A stretch of 11,254 nt of DNA, from assembly GCA_913054485.1 (NCBI GenBank), contig CAJXHQ010000051.1:1-11254 (forward strand), in the 5' to 3' direction. Every line of letters starts with the position of its first letter. Positions within the stretch are counted from its first letter, which is position 1. Positions 1-6,501 of the stretch are shown piece by piece. The notes beneath the pieces are model-generated. The model made no database searches. It saw only the letters and a list, made by a program, of their open reading frames with translations, and was not told where the DNA came from. The DNA is from an uncultured Paracoccaceae bacterium (GTDB lineage Bacteria > Pseudomonadota > Alphaproteobacteria > Rhodobacterales > Rhodobacteraceae). The position numbers and the translations under genes were made by a program.

Positions 1-137
1 GCAAAGCCGTGTTCGTGCACATTTCCGCAGTTGAGCGGTCCGGCCTCACCGGTCTGGCCGACAACCAGAAAGTGACCTACGAGCTGCAGGCCGGCCGTGA
101 CGGCCGCGAATCTGCCGTCGATCTTCAGCTGGTCTGA
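1..137 (+). CDS. Cold-shock protein (CspA family), 3' end only
   Basis: The frame beginning at base 3 encodes the last 44 residues of a cold-shock domain protein and stops with TGA at 135-137. The visible part starts KAVFVHISAVERSGL, which is the second RNA-binding motif (RNP2-like, VFVHIS) and the following loop of the CspA fold. It then continues through the last beta strands to a typical ...SAVDLQLV end. Family members are about 65-70 residues, single-stranded nucleic acid binding proteins acting as RNA chaperones in the cytoplasm, so roughly 25 N-terminal residues lie outside the window. Whether it is cold-induced or constitutive cannot be judged because its leader is missing. A strong hairpin terminator follows 9 bases after the stop. 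Confidence 0.93.
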   Translation, partial: KAVFVHISAVERSGLTGLADNQKVTYELQAGRDGRESAVDLQLV

Positions 138-146
138 TCCGGCTGC

Positions 147-168
147 GGCGGCCCTCAGGGCCGCCTTT
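147..168 (+). terminator. Intrinsic terminator of the cold-shock gene
   Basis: GGCGGCCC (147-154), loop TCA, then GGGCCGCC (158-165) form a perfect 8-bp GC stem followed by TTT at 166-168. It lies 9 bases after the cold-shock stop, and its T run touches the stop codon of the convergent esterase gene (168-170). Read on the other strand the stem is followed by GCAGCC, not T, so it is a good terminator only in the plus direction, although it may still act as a 3' hairpin for the esterase transcript. Confidence 0.8.
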
Positions 169-815
169 CACTCTGTCAGCCGCCCGACAAGTTCCAGGGC
201 GGTTGGCCCAGCCGCCGCGACGTTCAAGGCAACGCCGGCCGCATTCGGGTGGATCCCGTCCCCCTGCAGCAGCGCCTGCACCGCCAGCGTGTCGCCGCCG
301 GATTTTTCTGCCATGCCGGCAAAGGCATCCTCGAACAGCAGCGCGCCGTATTCCTCAGCCAGATCCGGATAAATCGCGTCGAACGCCACCTTGTAGTCCG
401 GCCCGTAGTTGCGCGGTGCCTTCATGCCGATCAGCATGACCTCCACATCCTGCGCCTGCGCCGCTGCCAGTATCACCCGCAGGTTTTCCTTGGCCGCCTC
501 AGGTGCAATGCCGCGCAAGAGGTCATTGCCGCCCAGGAGCACGATCAGCCCGTCCGGCCGGTCCGACAGCGTCCAGGCGATTCGCGCCGCACCGCCGGCC
601 GTGGTATCTCCCGACACACCCGCATTGATCAGCTCCACCTCAGCCCCTTTGGCGCGCAGCCAGCCCTGCAGCTGCGGCACAAAGCCCTGGTCCTGCGGCA
701 GCCCGTAGCCATGCACCAGGCTGTCGCCAAGTGCCGCAATTTTCACCGGCTCCGCAGCCAGCGGCTGGGCAAAAACCCAAAAGGTGCAGATCATGCCCGC
801 CAAAACCTTGCGCAT
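168..815 (-). CDS. tesA: Secreted GDSL-type esterase / thioesterase-lysophospholipase (TesA-like)
   Basis: A 215-residue SGNH/GDSL hydrolase, likely periplasmic, acting on acyl esters or thioesters (arylesterase, lysophospholipase or acyl-CoA thioesterase activity in this family). The first ~21 residues form a signal peptide (basic MRK, hydrophobic core, LAA before EPV). Block I is ALGDSLVHGYG with nucleophile S32, block II GVSGDTTAGG around G69, block III GGND with N97, and block V DGIHPNAAG with D186 and H189, so the catalytic set is complete. The chosen start at 815 has GGAGG ten bases upstream (826-830 on the plus strand). A longer in-frame ATG at 872 would add 19 residues but would overlap the start codon of the divergent ABC gene, and has no better ribosome-binding site. 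It is divergent from the exporter genes, as E. coli tesA is from ybbA-ybbP. Exact substrate is not evident. Confidence 0.9.
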   Translation of the reverse strand: MRKVLAGMICTFWVFAQPLAAEPVKIAALGDSLVHGYGLPQDQGFVPQLQGWLRAKGAEVELINAGVSGDTTAGGAARIAWTLSDRPDGLIVLLGGNDLLRGIAPEAAKENLRVILAAAQAQDVEVMLIGMKAPRNYGPDYKVAFDAIYPDLAEEYGALLFEDAFAGMAEKSGGDTLAVQALLQGDGIHPNAAGVALNVAAAGPTALELVGRLTE

Positions 816-870
816 CGCGTGGAAACCTCCATATCCGAACAATAATAATTTCAGGGCGGACCATAGATCC
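816..870. promoter_or_regulatory. Shared divergent promoter region, esterase / ABC exporter
   Basis: Only 55 bases separate the two divergent start codons, so promoters for both directions must be packed here or extend into the coding regions. An AT-rich core (AACAATAATAATTT, about 838-851) stands out from the GC-rich surroundings and is the likely -10 area for one or both directions. I could not assign confident -35/-10 pairs. The esterase ribosome-binding site (GGAGG on the minus strand, 826-830) is clear. The ABC gene has only a weak GGGCGGA about 10 bases before its ATG. Confidence 0.5.
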
Positions 871-1572
871 ATGACGACTTCTGACCCCATCCTCTCCCTC
901 AAAGATGTGGATTTGTCCCTGATTGGCAATGCCGGGCCGGTGGATATTTTGCACGGGATCTCACTTTCAGTGGCACCGGGCGAAACCGTCGGGCTGACCG
1001 GGCCGTCGGGTTCCGGAAAATCCTCGCTGCTGATGGTGATGGGCGGGCTGGAACAGGCCACCGGCGGCAGCGTCGCCGCATTGGGCCATGATCTGACCGC
1101 CATGGACGAAGACGCGCTGGCCCGCTTCCGCCGCGCCCATATGGGGGTGGTCTTCCAAAGCTTCCACCTGATCCCCACCATGATCGCGTTGGAAAACGTC
1201 GCCACCCCGCTGGAACTGGCGGGCCACAAGGATGCCTTTGACCGCGCCGCGGAAGAGCTGGAGGCCGTCGGCCTCGGCCACCGCACGCATCACTACCCGG
1301 CGCAGATGTCCGGCGGCGAGCAGCAGCGCGTGGCACTGGCCCGCGCCGCCGCGCCGCGCCCGAAAATCCTGCTGGCAGATGAGCCCACCGGCAATCTGGA
1401 CGAGACCAACGGCGCGGCCATCATGGACCTTCTGTTCGGATTGCGCGACCGCCACGGCGCCACGCTGGTGCTGGTGACCCACGCCGCTGATCTGGCCGCC
1501 CGCTGCGACCGGGTGGTGCGGCTGCGCGATGGGCGGGTGGATGCCGAAGCCGCGCAAGAGGCCGCAGAATGA
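871..1572 (+). CDS. ABC transporter ATP-binding protein (YbbA/LolD-like)
   Basis: A 233-residue ATPase of the MacB/LolD/YbbA group, which powers FtsX-type permeases from the cytoplasmic face. Motifs in order: Walker A GPSGSGKS (44-51), Q-loop Q96 in VVFQSFHLIP, signature MSGGEQQR (146-153, Met in place of the usual Leu), Walker B ILLADEP with catalytic E171, D-loop GNLDE, and switch H204 in LVTHA. QSFHLIPTMIALENV after the Q-loop is characteristic of this subfamily. I start the gene at 871 (MTTSDPIL) because the upstream in-frame ATG at 784 would lie inside the divergent esterase gene and adds a non-homologous leader. Its stop overlaps the permease start by 4 bases (ATGA), indicating translational coupling. 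By position it is the YbbA counterpart. Cargo is unknown; lipoprotein, lipid or peptide extraction are possibilities in the family. Confidence 0.93.
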   Translation: MTTSDPILSLKDVDLSLIGNAGPVDILHGISLSVAPGETVGLTGPSGSGKSSLLMVMGGLEQATGGSVAALGHDLTAMDEDALARFRRAHMGVVFQSFHLIPTMIALENVATPLELAGHKDAFDRAAEELEAVGLGHRTHHYPAQMSGGEQQRVALARAAAPRPKILLADEPTGNLDETNGAAIMDLLFGLRDRHGATLVLVTHAADLAARCDRVVRLRDGRVDAEAAQEAAE

Positions 1573-4094
1573 CCACGCAGGAACTGCGCCTTGCATGGCG
1601 TTTTGCCGCCCGCGAACTGCGCGGCGGGGTCCGGGGTTTCCGCATCTTCCTCGCCTGTCTGGCGCTGGGCGTCGGCGTCATTGCTGCCATCGGCTCGGTG
1701 CGGTCTTCCATCGAGGCGGGCCTTGCCTCGGAAGGGGCTGCGATCCTCGGCGGCGACGCCGAGATGGAATTCACCTACCGCTTCGCCTCCGACGAAGAAC
1801 GCGTCTGGATGGAAGCCGCATCCGATGCGCTGTCGGAAGTGGCCGAGTTCCGCTCCATGGCTGTGGTCGGGGAAGAACGCGCGCTGACGCAGGTGAAAGC
1901 CGCCGACAGCGCCTACCCGCTGGTGGGTGACGTCAGCCTGACACCGGACATGCCGCTGGAAACCGCGCTGGCGGGACGCGACGGTTTGCCCGGCGCGGTG
2001 ATGGAACGGGTGCTGTCCGACCGGCTGGGACTGGAACCGGGCGACAGCTTCCGTCTGGGCACGCAGGATTTCCGCCTGATGGCCGATATCGCGGTCGAAC
2101 CTGATGCCGCCGCCTCCGGCTTTGCCCTCGGCCCGCGTACGCTGGTGCTGACCACGGACCTGGCAGGCTCAGGGCTGCTGGAGCCCGGCACGCTGTTTTC
2201 CACCAAGTACCGGATGGACATGCCGGATGGCACCGATCTCGCCGCACTGGAAGCCGAAGCCCGCGGCAGGTTCGAAGACAGCGGCATGCGCTGGACCGAC
2301 GCCCGAAACGGCGCACCGGGCATTGCCGAATTTGTTGAACGCCTCGGCGCCTTCCTCATCCTTGTGGGCCTGTCGGGTCTTGCGGTGGGCGGGGTTGGCG
2401 TCTCGGCGGCCGTGCGCGCCTATCTCGCCACCAAGACCGCAACCATTGCCACCCTGCGCACATTGGGGGCCGAACGCGGCACGATCTTCCTGACCTATTT
2501 CCTGCAGATCGGCGCGCTGTCCCTCGTCGGGATCGCCCTTGGCCTGCTGCTGGGCGGGCTTGGACCGGTGCTGCTTGGCCCGCTGATCGCCGCGCAGCTG
2601 CCCTTCCCCGCGGTCTTCTCGGTCTATCCTTCGGCGCTGTTTGAAGCCGCTCTCTACGGGCTGCTGACCGCCTTTATCTTCACCCTCTGGCCCTTGGCCC
2701 GGGCCGAGCGTATCCGCGCGGCCTCGCTGTTCCGCGACGCCTTTGCCGCCCGCACCCGCCTGCCCGCGGCGCGCTACCTGCTGGCCACCGCTGCGGCGCT
2801 GGCCGCGCTGGTTGGATCAGCGGCCTGGTTCAGCGGCTCTGCGCGGCTGACCCTCTGGACCGCCGGCGGGCTGGCCGGATCGCTGATCGTGCTGCTGGTT
2901 GCTGCCCTGCTGACCGGTGCCGCTGCCCGCCGCGCCACGCCGCTGGTGCGCGGCCGCCCTGCCCTGCGCTGGGCGCTGTCTGCGATCGGGGCTGCCCGTG
3001 ACGGGGCGGTGCCGGTGGTGCTGTCGCTGGGACTGGGGCTGGCGGTGCTGGCCGCCATCGGCCAGATCGACGGCAACATGCGCCGCGCCATTGCCGACAA
3101 CCTGCCGGATCAGGCGCCGTCCTACTTCTTTGTCGACATCCAGAAGGCCCAGATGCCCGCCTTCCGCGAACGCGTCGACACAGACCCTGCCGTCAGCCGC
3201 GTGGAAAGCGCGCCGATGCTGCGCGGTGTGATCACCCGCATCAACGGCCTGCCTGCGCGTGAGGTTGCAGGCGAGCATTGGGTGATCCAGGGCGACCGCG
3301 GCGTCACTTACGCCGGCGCGCTGCCCGAGGGGTTCACCGTGACCGAAGGGGAATGGTGGCCCGAAGATTACACAGGCCCGCCGCTGATCAGCTTTGCCGA
3401 TGAAGAGGCCGAGGAAATGGGCCTCAAGATCGGCGATACGCTGACCGTGAACGTGCTGGGCCGCGACATCACCGGCACCATCGCCAGCTTCCGCGAGGTG
3501 GATTTCTCCACCGCCGGCATGGGCTTCATCCTGGCGATGAACGAGGCCGCCCTGGCCGGCGCGCCCCACACCTATATTTCCACCGTCTACGCCGAAGAAC
3601 AGGCTGAGGCTGCGATCCTGCGTGATCTGGCCACAGAGATGCCGAACATCACCGCCATCCGCATGCGCGACGCCATCGACCGCGTTGCAGGCATCCTGCG
3701 CCAGCTGGCCAGCGCCACCGCTTACGGCGCGGCGGCCACCCTGATCACCGGCTTTATCGTTCTGCTGGGAACGGCCGCGGCCGGCGAACCCGCCCGCCGG
3801 TATGAGGCCGCGCTCCTGAAAACACTCGGGGCCTCCCGCAGCCGCATCCTGACCAGCTTTGCGCTGCGTTCGGCGCTTCTGGGTGCAGGCGCGGGGCTGG
3901 TCGCGCTGGGGGCCGGCATCACCGGGGCCTGGGCGGTCAACAGCTTCATCTTCGAGACGGAATATGCGGTGATCTGGCCCAATGCGATTGCCGTGGTGCT
4001 GGGCGGTGTTCTGGCCACGCTGGCAGCCGGGCTTGTCTACGCCTGGCGGCCATTGGCCGCGCGGCCCGCAAGAATTCTGCGGGCCCGCGAATAG
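1569..4094 (+). CDS. FtsX-family ABC transporter permease (YbbP-like)
   Basis: An 841-residue inner-membrane permease, close in size to YbbP of E. coli (about 800). Hydrophobic segments lie near residues 23-44, 258-284, 305-338, 355-376, 402-421, 430-450, 478-499, 720-738, 762-790 and 802-826. This gives about ten membrane helices with two large soluble periplasmic regions (about 50-255 and 505-715). The two FtsX domains (about 260-380 and 720-835) each carry the family's short cytoplasmic coupling segment after the first helix (TLRTLGAERGTI and LLKTLGASRSRI). The start overlaps the ATPase stop, with AAGAGG at 1556-1561 seven bases ahead. With the ATPase it should form an exporter or membrane-extraction machine. 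The duplicated FtsX layout in one chain suggests a permease that pairs with an ATPase dimer, unlike LolC/LolE, which are separate halves. Substrate is not visible from sequence. Confidence 0.92.
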   Translation: MTTQELRLAWRFAARELRGGVRGFRIFLACLALGVGVIAAIGSVRSSIEAGLASEGAAILGGDAEMEFTYRFASDEERVWMEAASDALSEVAEFRSMAVVGEERALTQVKAADSAYPLVGDVSLTPDMPLETALAGRDGLPGAVMERVLSDRLGLEPGDSFRLGTQDFRLMADIAVEPDAAASGFALGPRTLVLTTDLAGSGLLEPGTLFSTKYRMDMPDGTDLAALEAEARGRFEDSGMRWTDARNGAPGIAEFVERLGAFLILVGLSGLAVGGVGVSAAVRAYLATKTATIATLRTLGAERGTIFLTYFLQIGALSLVGIALGLLLGGLGPVLLGPLIAAQLPFPAVFSVYPSALFEAALYGLLTAFIFTLWPLARAERIRAASLFRDAFAARTRLPAARYLLATAAALAALVGSAAWFSGSARLTLWTAGGLAGSLIVLLVAALLTGAAARRATPLVRGRPALRWALSAIGAARDGAVPVVLSLGLGLAVLAAIGQIDGNMRRAIADNLPDQAPSYFFVDIQKAQMPAFRERVDTDPAVSRVESAPMLRGVITRINGLPAREVAGEHWVIQGDRGVTYAGALPEGFTVTEGEWWPEDYTGPPLISFADEEAEEMGLKIGDTLTVNVLGRDITGTIASFREVDFSTAGMGFILAMNEAALAGAPHTYISTVYAEEQAEAAILRDLATEMPNITAIRMRDAIDRVAGILRQLASATAYGAAATLITGFIVLLGTAAAGEPARRYEAALLKTLGASRSRILTSFALRSALLGAGAGLVALGAGITGAWAVNSFIFETEYAVIWPNAIAVVLGGVLATLAAGLVYAWRPLAARPARILRARE

Positions 4095-4114
4095 CCTGCG
4101 GTCAGGCGGATTTT
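4094..4114 (+). terminator. Weak hairpin between convergent permease and Rrf2 genes
   Basis: GCCTG (4094-4098), loop CGGT, CAGGC (4103-4107), then GGATTTT. The stem is only 5 bp and begins on the last base of the permease stop codon. It may help end the exporter transcript, but it is far weaker than the other terminators in the window. The gap between the convergent genes is just 19 bases. Confidence 0.3.
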
Positions 4115-4575
4115 CAGGCGGTTTCTTTGGCGCGCTGGCAGCCCAGCGGCTGCAGGATCGCCAGAAGATCATGGTTGTTGCAGACCAGCGATTCCAGGGT
4201 GATGCCGTCGAGTGCGGCAAAAAACGCCTCGGCGGCATCGGCCAGCGCCACTTTCAGACGGCAGGAGCCGCTCAGCGGGCAGCTGCCGTCGCGGTCGGCA
4301 AAACACTCGGTCTCGGGCTGTTCACCTTCGACCAGCCGGAAGACCTCGCCGATCTGGATCTCTGCGGCCGGCTTGCCAAGCGCCATGCCGCCGTTGCGGC
4401 CGCGCTGGGTGTGCAGAAAGCCAAGCTGGCCAAGCTGGTTGATCACCTGTGCCAGGTGGTTTTCCGACACGTTGCAGCAGCCTGCGATCTCGGATTTGGT
4501 GACAAGGCGGCCCTCGTTTGCTGCGCAATACATCAGCAGCCGGACGGCAATATTCGTGCGTTTGGTAATGCGCAT
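4114..4575 (-). CDS. Rrf2-family [Fe-S] transcriptional regulator (NsrR/RirA-like)
   Basis: A 153-residue Rrf2 repressor. The winged helix-turn-helix covers about residues 1-80, with recognition region VSENHLAQVINQL and wing RGRNGGMALGKPA. A long helix follows with the cluster ligands C91, C99 and C105 (C-X7-C-X5-C). The helix, wing and tail (CRLKVALADAAEAFFAALDGITLESLV) resemble NsrR, the NO-sensing repressor. The N-terminus (MRITKRTNIAVRLLMYCAAN) and the wide first cysteine spacing recall RirA, the rhizobial iron regulator. I therefore give no symbol. Start at 4575 is supported by AAGGAG (plus-strand 4585-4590) nine bases upstream; longer in-frame starts would cross the regulatory region. 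It is divergent from the cyclotransferase-like gene, with an inverted repeat and an FNR-type box in its promoter suggesting autoregulation and oxygen or NO control. Extra cysteines occur at 17, 33, 34, 132 and 146. Confidence 0.88.
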   Translation of the reverse strand: MRITKRTNIAVRLLMYCAANEGRLVTKSEIAGCCNVSENHLAQVINQLGQLGFLHTQRGRNGGMALGKPAAEIQIGEVFRLVEGEQPETECFADRDGSCPLSGSCRLKVALADAAEAFFAALDGITLESLVCNNHDLLAILQPLGCQRAKETA

Positions 4576-4591
4576 GGGACGGCGCTCCTTA

Positions 4592-4612
4592 ATAAGAGTA
4601 TGGGACTCATAT
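4592..4612. promoter_or_regulatory. 21-bp inverted repeat, probable operator of the Rrf2 gene
   Basis: The arms read ATAnGAGT and ACTCnTAT around a 5-base centre, with 7 of 8 arm positions complementary; the centre is base 4602. It lies 17-37 bases upstream of the Rrf2 start codon, just before its ribosome-binding site, and overlaps the likely -10 (minus-strand TATGAG at 4611-4606, or CATACT at 4604-4599). Length and symmetry suit a homodimeric Rrf2 repressor, and the position suits autorepression. It is not an obvious copy of the E. coli NsrR or IscR consensus. The assignment to this regulator is inference. Confidence 0.5.
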
Positions 4613-4635
4613 TGCACGGCGGCCCAAAAGGCTGT

Positions 4636-4649
4636 TTGACATACATCAA
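4636..4649. promoter_or_regulatory. FNR/Crp-type box TTGAC-N4-ATCAA
   Basis: TTGACATACATCAA differs from the FNR consensus TTGAT-N4-ATCAA at one base. Its centre (4642.5) lies about 40 bases upstream of the 21-bp inverted repeat centre on the minus strand. If the Rrf2 transcript starts near 4600, the box sits close to -42, the classical class II activator position. Relative to the cyclotransferase-like gene it ends about 22-25 bases before the ATG, where a bound protein would more likely repress or be neutral. FnrL, or an NO-responsive Dnr/NnrR protein, are the candidate binders. Confidence 0.5.
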
Positions 4650-4673
4650 TGAAGATGAACGCAGGTACTGATG

Positions 4674-5255
4674 ATGAGCAGAACTCCGCGTGCGCCATAT
4701 TTCTTCGGCTATGGCAGCCTGGTGAACACAGCGACCCATTCTTACGAGGACCCGCAGCCCGCCCGGCTGGCAGGCTGGCGGCGGCAATGGGTGCAGACCG
4801 GCCTGCGCGAAGCCGCCTTCCTCACCGCGGTCCGCTGTGAAAGCAGCGAGATTGACGGGCTGATCGCGGCGGTGCCCGGCGCTGACTGGGAGGCGCTGGA
4901 TGAACGCGAATGGGCCTATGACCGGCTCGCCGCTTCAGAGGCCGTGGCGCATCCGCTTTGCCCCGCCACCGAAGTCTCCGTCTACGCGGTTCCGGCAGAG
5001 CGCCACAATGCAGGCTCCGAGGTTCACCCGGTGCTGCTCAGCTATCTGGATGTGGTGGTGCAGGGCTATTGCCAGGTTTTTGGCGAAGACGGCGTGGCCG
5101 CGTTTTTTGCCACGACTGGCGGCTGGGACGTGCCAGTGCTGGATGACCGCCGCGACCCGCGCTACCCGCGCCATCAGGTGCTGCACGCACGCGAGCGCAG
5201 CCTGACCGACAGGCACCTTCAATCCGTGGACGCACGGGTCATCTCTCCGGTCTGA
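4674..5255 (+). CDS. Gamma-glutamylcyclotransferase-like (AIG2/GGCT fold) protein
   Basis: A 193-residue cytosolic protein. The FFGYGSL motif at residues 10-16 is the substrate-loop hallmark of the gamma-glutamylcyclotransferase / AIG2 / ChaC fold. LDEREWAYDRL (75-85) supplies the acidic residue, probably E79, expected to act as general acid/base. Known relatives release 5-oxoproline from gamma-glutamyl amino acids, glutathione or related amines; which one applies here cannot be read from sequence. Two adjacent ATGs occur at 4671 and 4674. I prefer 4674 because the weak AGGT at 4663-4666 is then spaced about 7-8 bases away; the 4671 start would add one Met. The second half (about 115-193) is less typical of small bacterial GGCT proteins. 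It is divergent from the Rrf2 regulator, whose regulatory region it shares, and convergent with the aminotransferase operon. Confidence 0.75.
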   Translation: MSRTPRAPYFFGYGSLVNTATHSYEDPQPARLAGWRRQWVQTGLREAAFLTAVRCESSEIDGLIAAVPGADWEALDEREWAYDRLAASEAVAHPLCPATEVSVYAVPAERHNAGSEVHPVLLSYLDVVVQGYCQVFGEDGVAAFFATTGGWDVPVLDDRRDPRYPRHQVLHARERSLTDRHLQSVDARVISPV

Positions 5256-5268
5256 CCGGTCACCAACG

Positions 5269-5293
5269 AAAAAGGGCACCGCAAGCGGCGCCC
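5269..5293 (-). terminator. Intrinsic terminator of the sulfurtransferase-aminotransferase operon
   Basis: On the minus strand, GGGCGCCGC and GCGGTGCCC form a 9-bp stem with one mismatch (plus-strand 5285-5293 and 5274-5282) and a small CTTG loop, followed by TTTTT (5273-5269). It lies 24 bases past the aminotransferase stop. On the plus strand the hairpin is followed by CTCTCTG rather than a T run, so it is mainly a minus-strand terminator. Confidence 0.8.
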
Positions 5294-5316
5294 CTCTCTG
5301 TCATCTATGGCGCGGC

Positions 5317-6501
5317 TCAGACGCCGGCATCAACAATCGCCTTGGCCAGCACCGGCACGGTCTGCGCGTTGAGGCCCGCGATGTTCAAACGGCTGTCGCC
5401 CACCATGTAGATGCCCGCATCGGCGCGCATCTTCTCGACCAGCTCAGGCGTGGTGCCCAGCAGCGAGAACATGCCGCGGTGCTGCGCGATGAACCCAAAA
5501 CGGTCCGACCCGGTAAGCCGCTGCAGCTCATCCGCCAGCCCCTTGCGCAGGTCCAGCATACCCAAACGCACAGCTTCCAGCTCGGCCGCCCAATCGGCGC
5601 GCAGGGCGTCGTCATGCAGGATGGTCGCCACGATGCGGGCACCGTGATCCGGCGGGAAGGAATAGTTCTGGCGGTTGAGGTAGGCCAGCGTCGCCTGGTT
5701 CAGCGCCTGCGCGCCGGCATCCTGGCTGATCGCCATCAGCAGGCCGGTGCGCTCGCGGTAGATTCCGAAGTTCTTGGAACAGCTCGCGGCAATCAGCACT
5801 TCCGGGCAGCCGGAGGCGACCATGCGCACGCCTACGGCATCTTCTTCCAGACCGTCGCCAAAGCCCTGGTAGGCAATGTCGATCATCGGGATCAGCCCCT
5901 GGGCGTTCAGAAGGTCGATGACCTCCTGCCACTGGACCGCATTGAGGTTGGCGCCGGTCGGGTTGTGGCAGCAGCCGTGCAGCAGCACCACGTCGCCTTT
6001 TTTGGCACCCTTCAGGTCTTCCAGCATACCGTCGAAGTTCACACCGCGGGTCTCGCGGTCGAAATAGCGGTAGGTGACGGTCTCGATGTTCAGGTATTTC
6101 AGGATCGAGACATGGTTGGGCCAGGTCGGGTCCGACACAAACACACGCGCGTCCGGGTTGGCCATCTGGATCAGCTCAAACGCCTGGCGCACGGCACCGG
6201 TACCGCCGGGGGTGGCCACAGCGCCCACGTTGCCGCGGGCAACCGCATCACCCAGCACCAGCTTGATCATGCCGTCTGCATAAAGCGGCTCACCAGCCAG
6301 ACCGGTATAGGCCTTGGTGGTCTGCTCTTCCCAGATCTTCTGCTCGGCGGCCTTCACCGCGCGCATCACCGGGGTGAGCCCGGTGGCATCCTTATAGACG
6401 CCGACGCCAAGGTCGATCTTGTTCTCGCGCGGGTCTTCGCGGAAGGCTTTCATCAGGGCCAGGATCTTGTCGGCCGGCTGGGCTTTCAGGGTTTCGAACA
6501 T
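5317..6501 (-). CDS. Class I aspartate/aromatic amino acid aminotransferase (PLP)
   Basis: A 394-residue fold-type I aminotransferase of the AspC/TyrB group, normal length for the family, cytosolic. PLP-site residues are visible in order: N180 in HNPTG, D208 and Y211 in IDIAYQGFGDG, Schiff-base K243 in SCSKNFGIYRERTG, phosphate-binding R251, and R371 in DSRLNIAGLN for the substrate alpha-carboxylate. R278 in RQNYSFPPDHGA corresponds to the arginine that binds dicarboxylic substrates, so aspartate/glutamate are likely, with aromatic amino acids also possible. The start at 6501 (MFETLKAQPAD) carries GGAGAG five bases upstream. It overlaps the stop of the sulfurtransferase gene (TGATG), so an upstream in-frame start at 6555 inside that gene is unlikely. 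Enzymes of this group also transaminate cysteine, which would feed the product of the coupled gene. I leave the symbol open because AspC and TyrB types cannot be separated here. Confidence 0.93.
   Translation of the reverse strand: MFETLKAQPADKILALMKAFREDPRENKIDLGVGVYKDATGLTPVMRAVKAAEQKIWEEQTTKAYTGLAGEPLYADGMIKLVLGDAVARGNVGAVATPGGTGAVRQAFELIQMANPDARVFVSDPTWPNHVSILKYLNIETVTYRYFDRETRGVNFDGMLEDLKGAKKGDVVLLHGCCHNPTGANLNAVQWQEVIDLLNAQGLIPMIDIAYQGFGDGLEEDAVGVRMVASGCPEVLIAASCSKNFGIYRERTGLLMAISQDAGAQALNQATLAYLNRQNYSFPPDHGARIVATILHDDALRADWAAELEAVRLGMLDLRKGLADELQRLTGSDRFGFIAQHRGMFSLLGTTPELVEKMRADAGIYMVGDSRLNIAGLNAQTVPVLAKAIVDAGV

Noticed and set aside
784..870. Upstream start (ATG at 784) for the ABC ATPase
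   Set aside because: It would lie within the divergent esterase gene. The added residues do not resemble ATPase N-termini; family similarity begins at MTTSDPILSL.
816..1286. N-terminal extension of the esterase frame
   Set aside because: The extension is antisense to the ABC ATPase coding region and would put a long basic tract before a perfect signal peptide.
2817..4238. 473-codon open frame antisense to the permease
   Set aside because: Shadow frame in high-GC DNA. The opposite strand carries a complete FtsX-family permease, and this frame shows only low-complexity R/Q/H/G-rich sequence without domains.
5253..5262. TGACCGGTCA palindrome at the cyclotransferase stop codon
   Set aside because: A 10-base palindrome at a gene end is easily met by chance in GC-rich DNA and has no promoter nearby.
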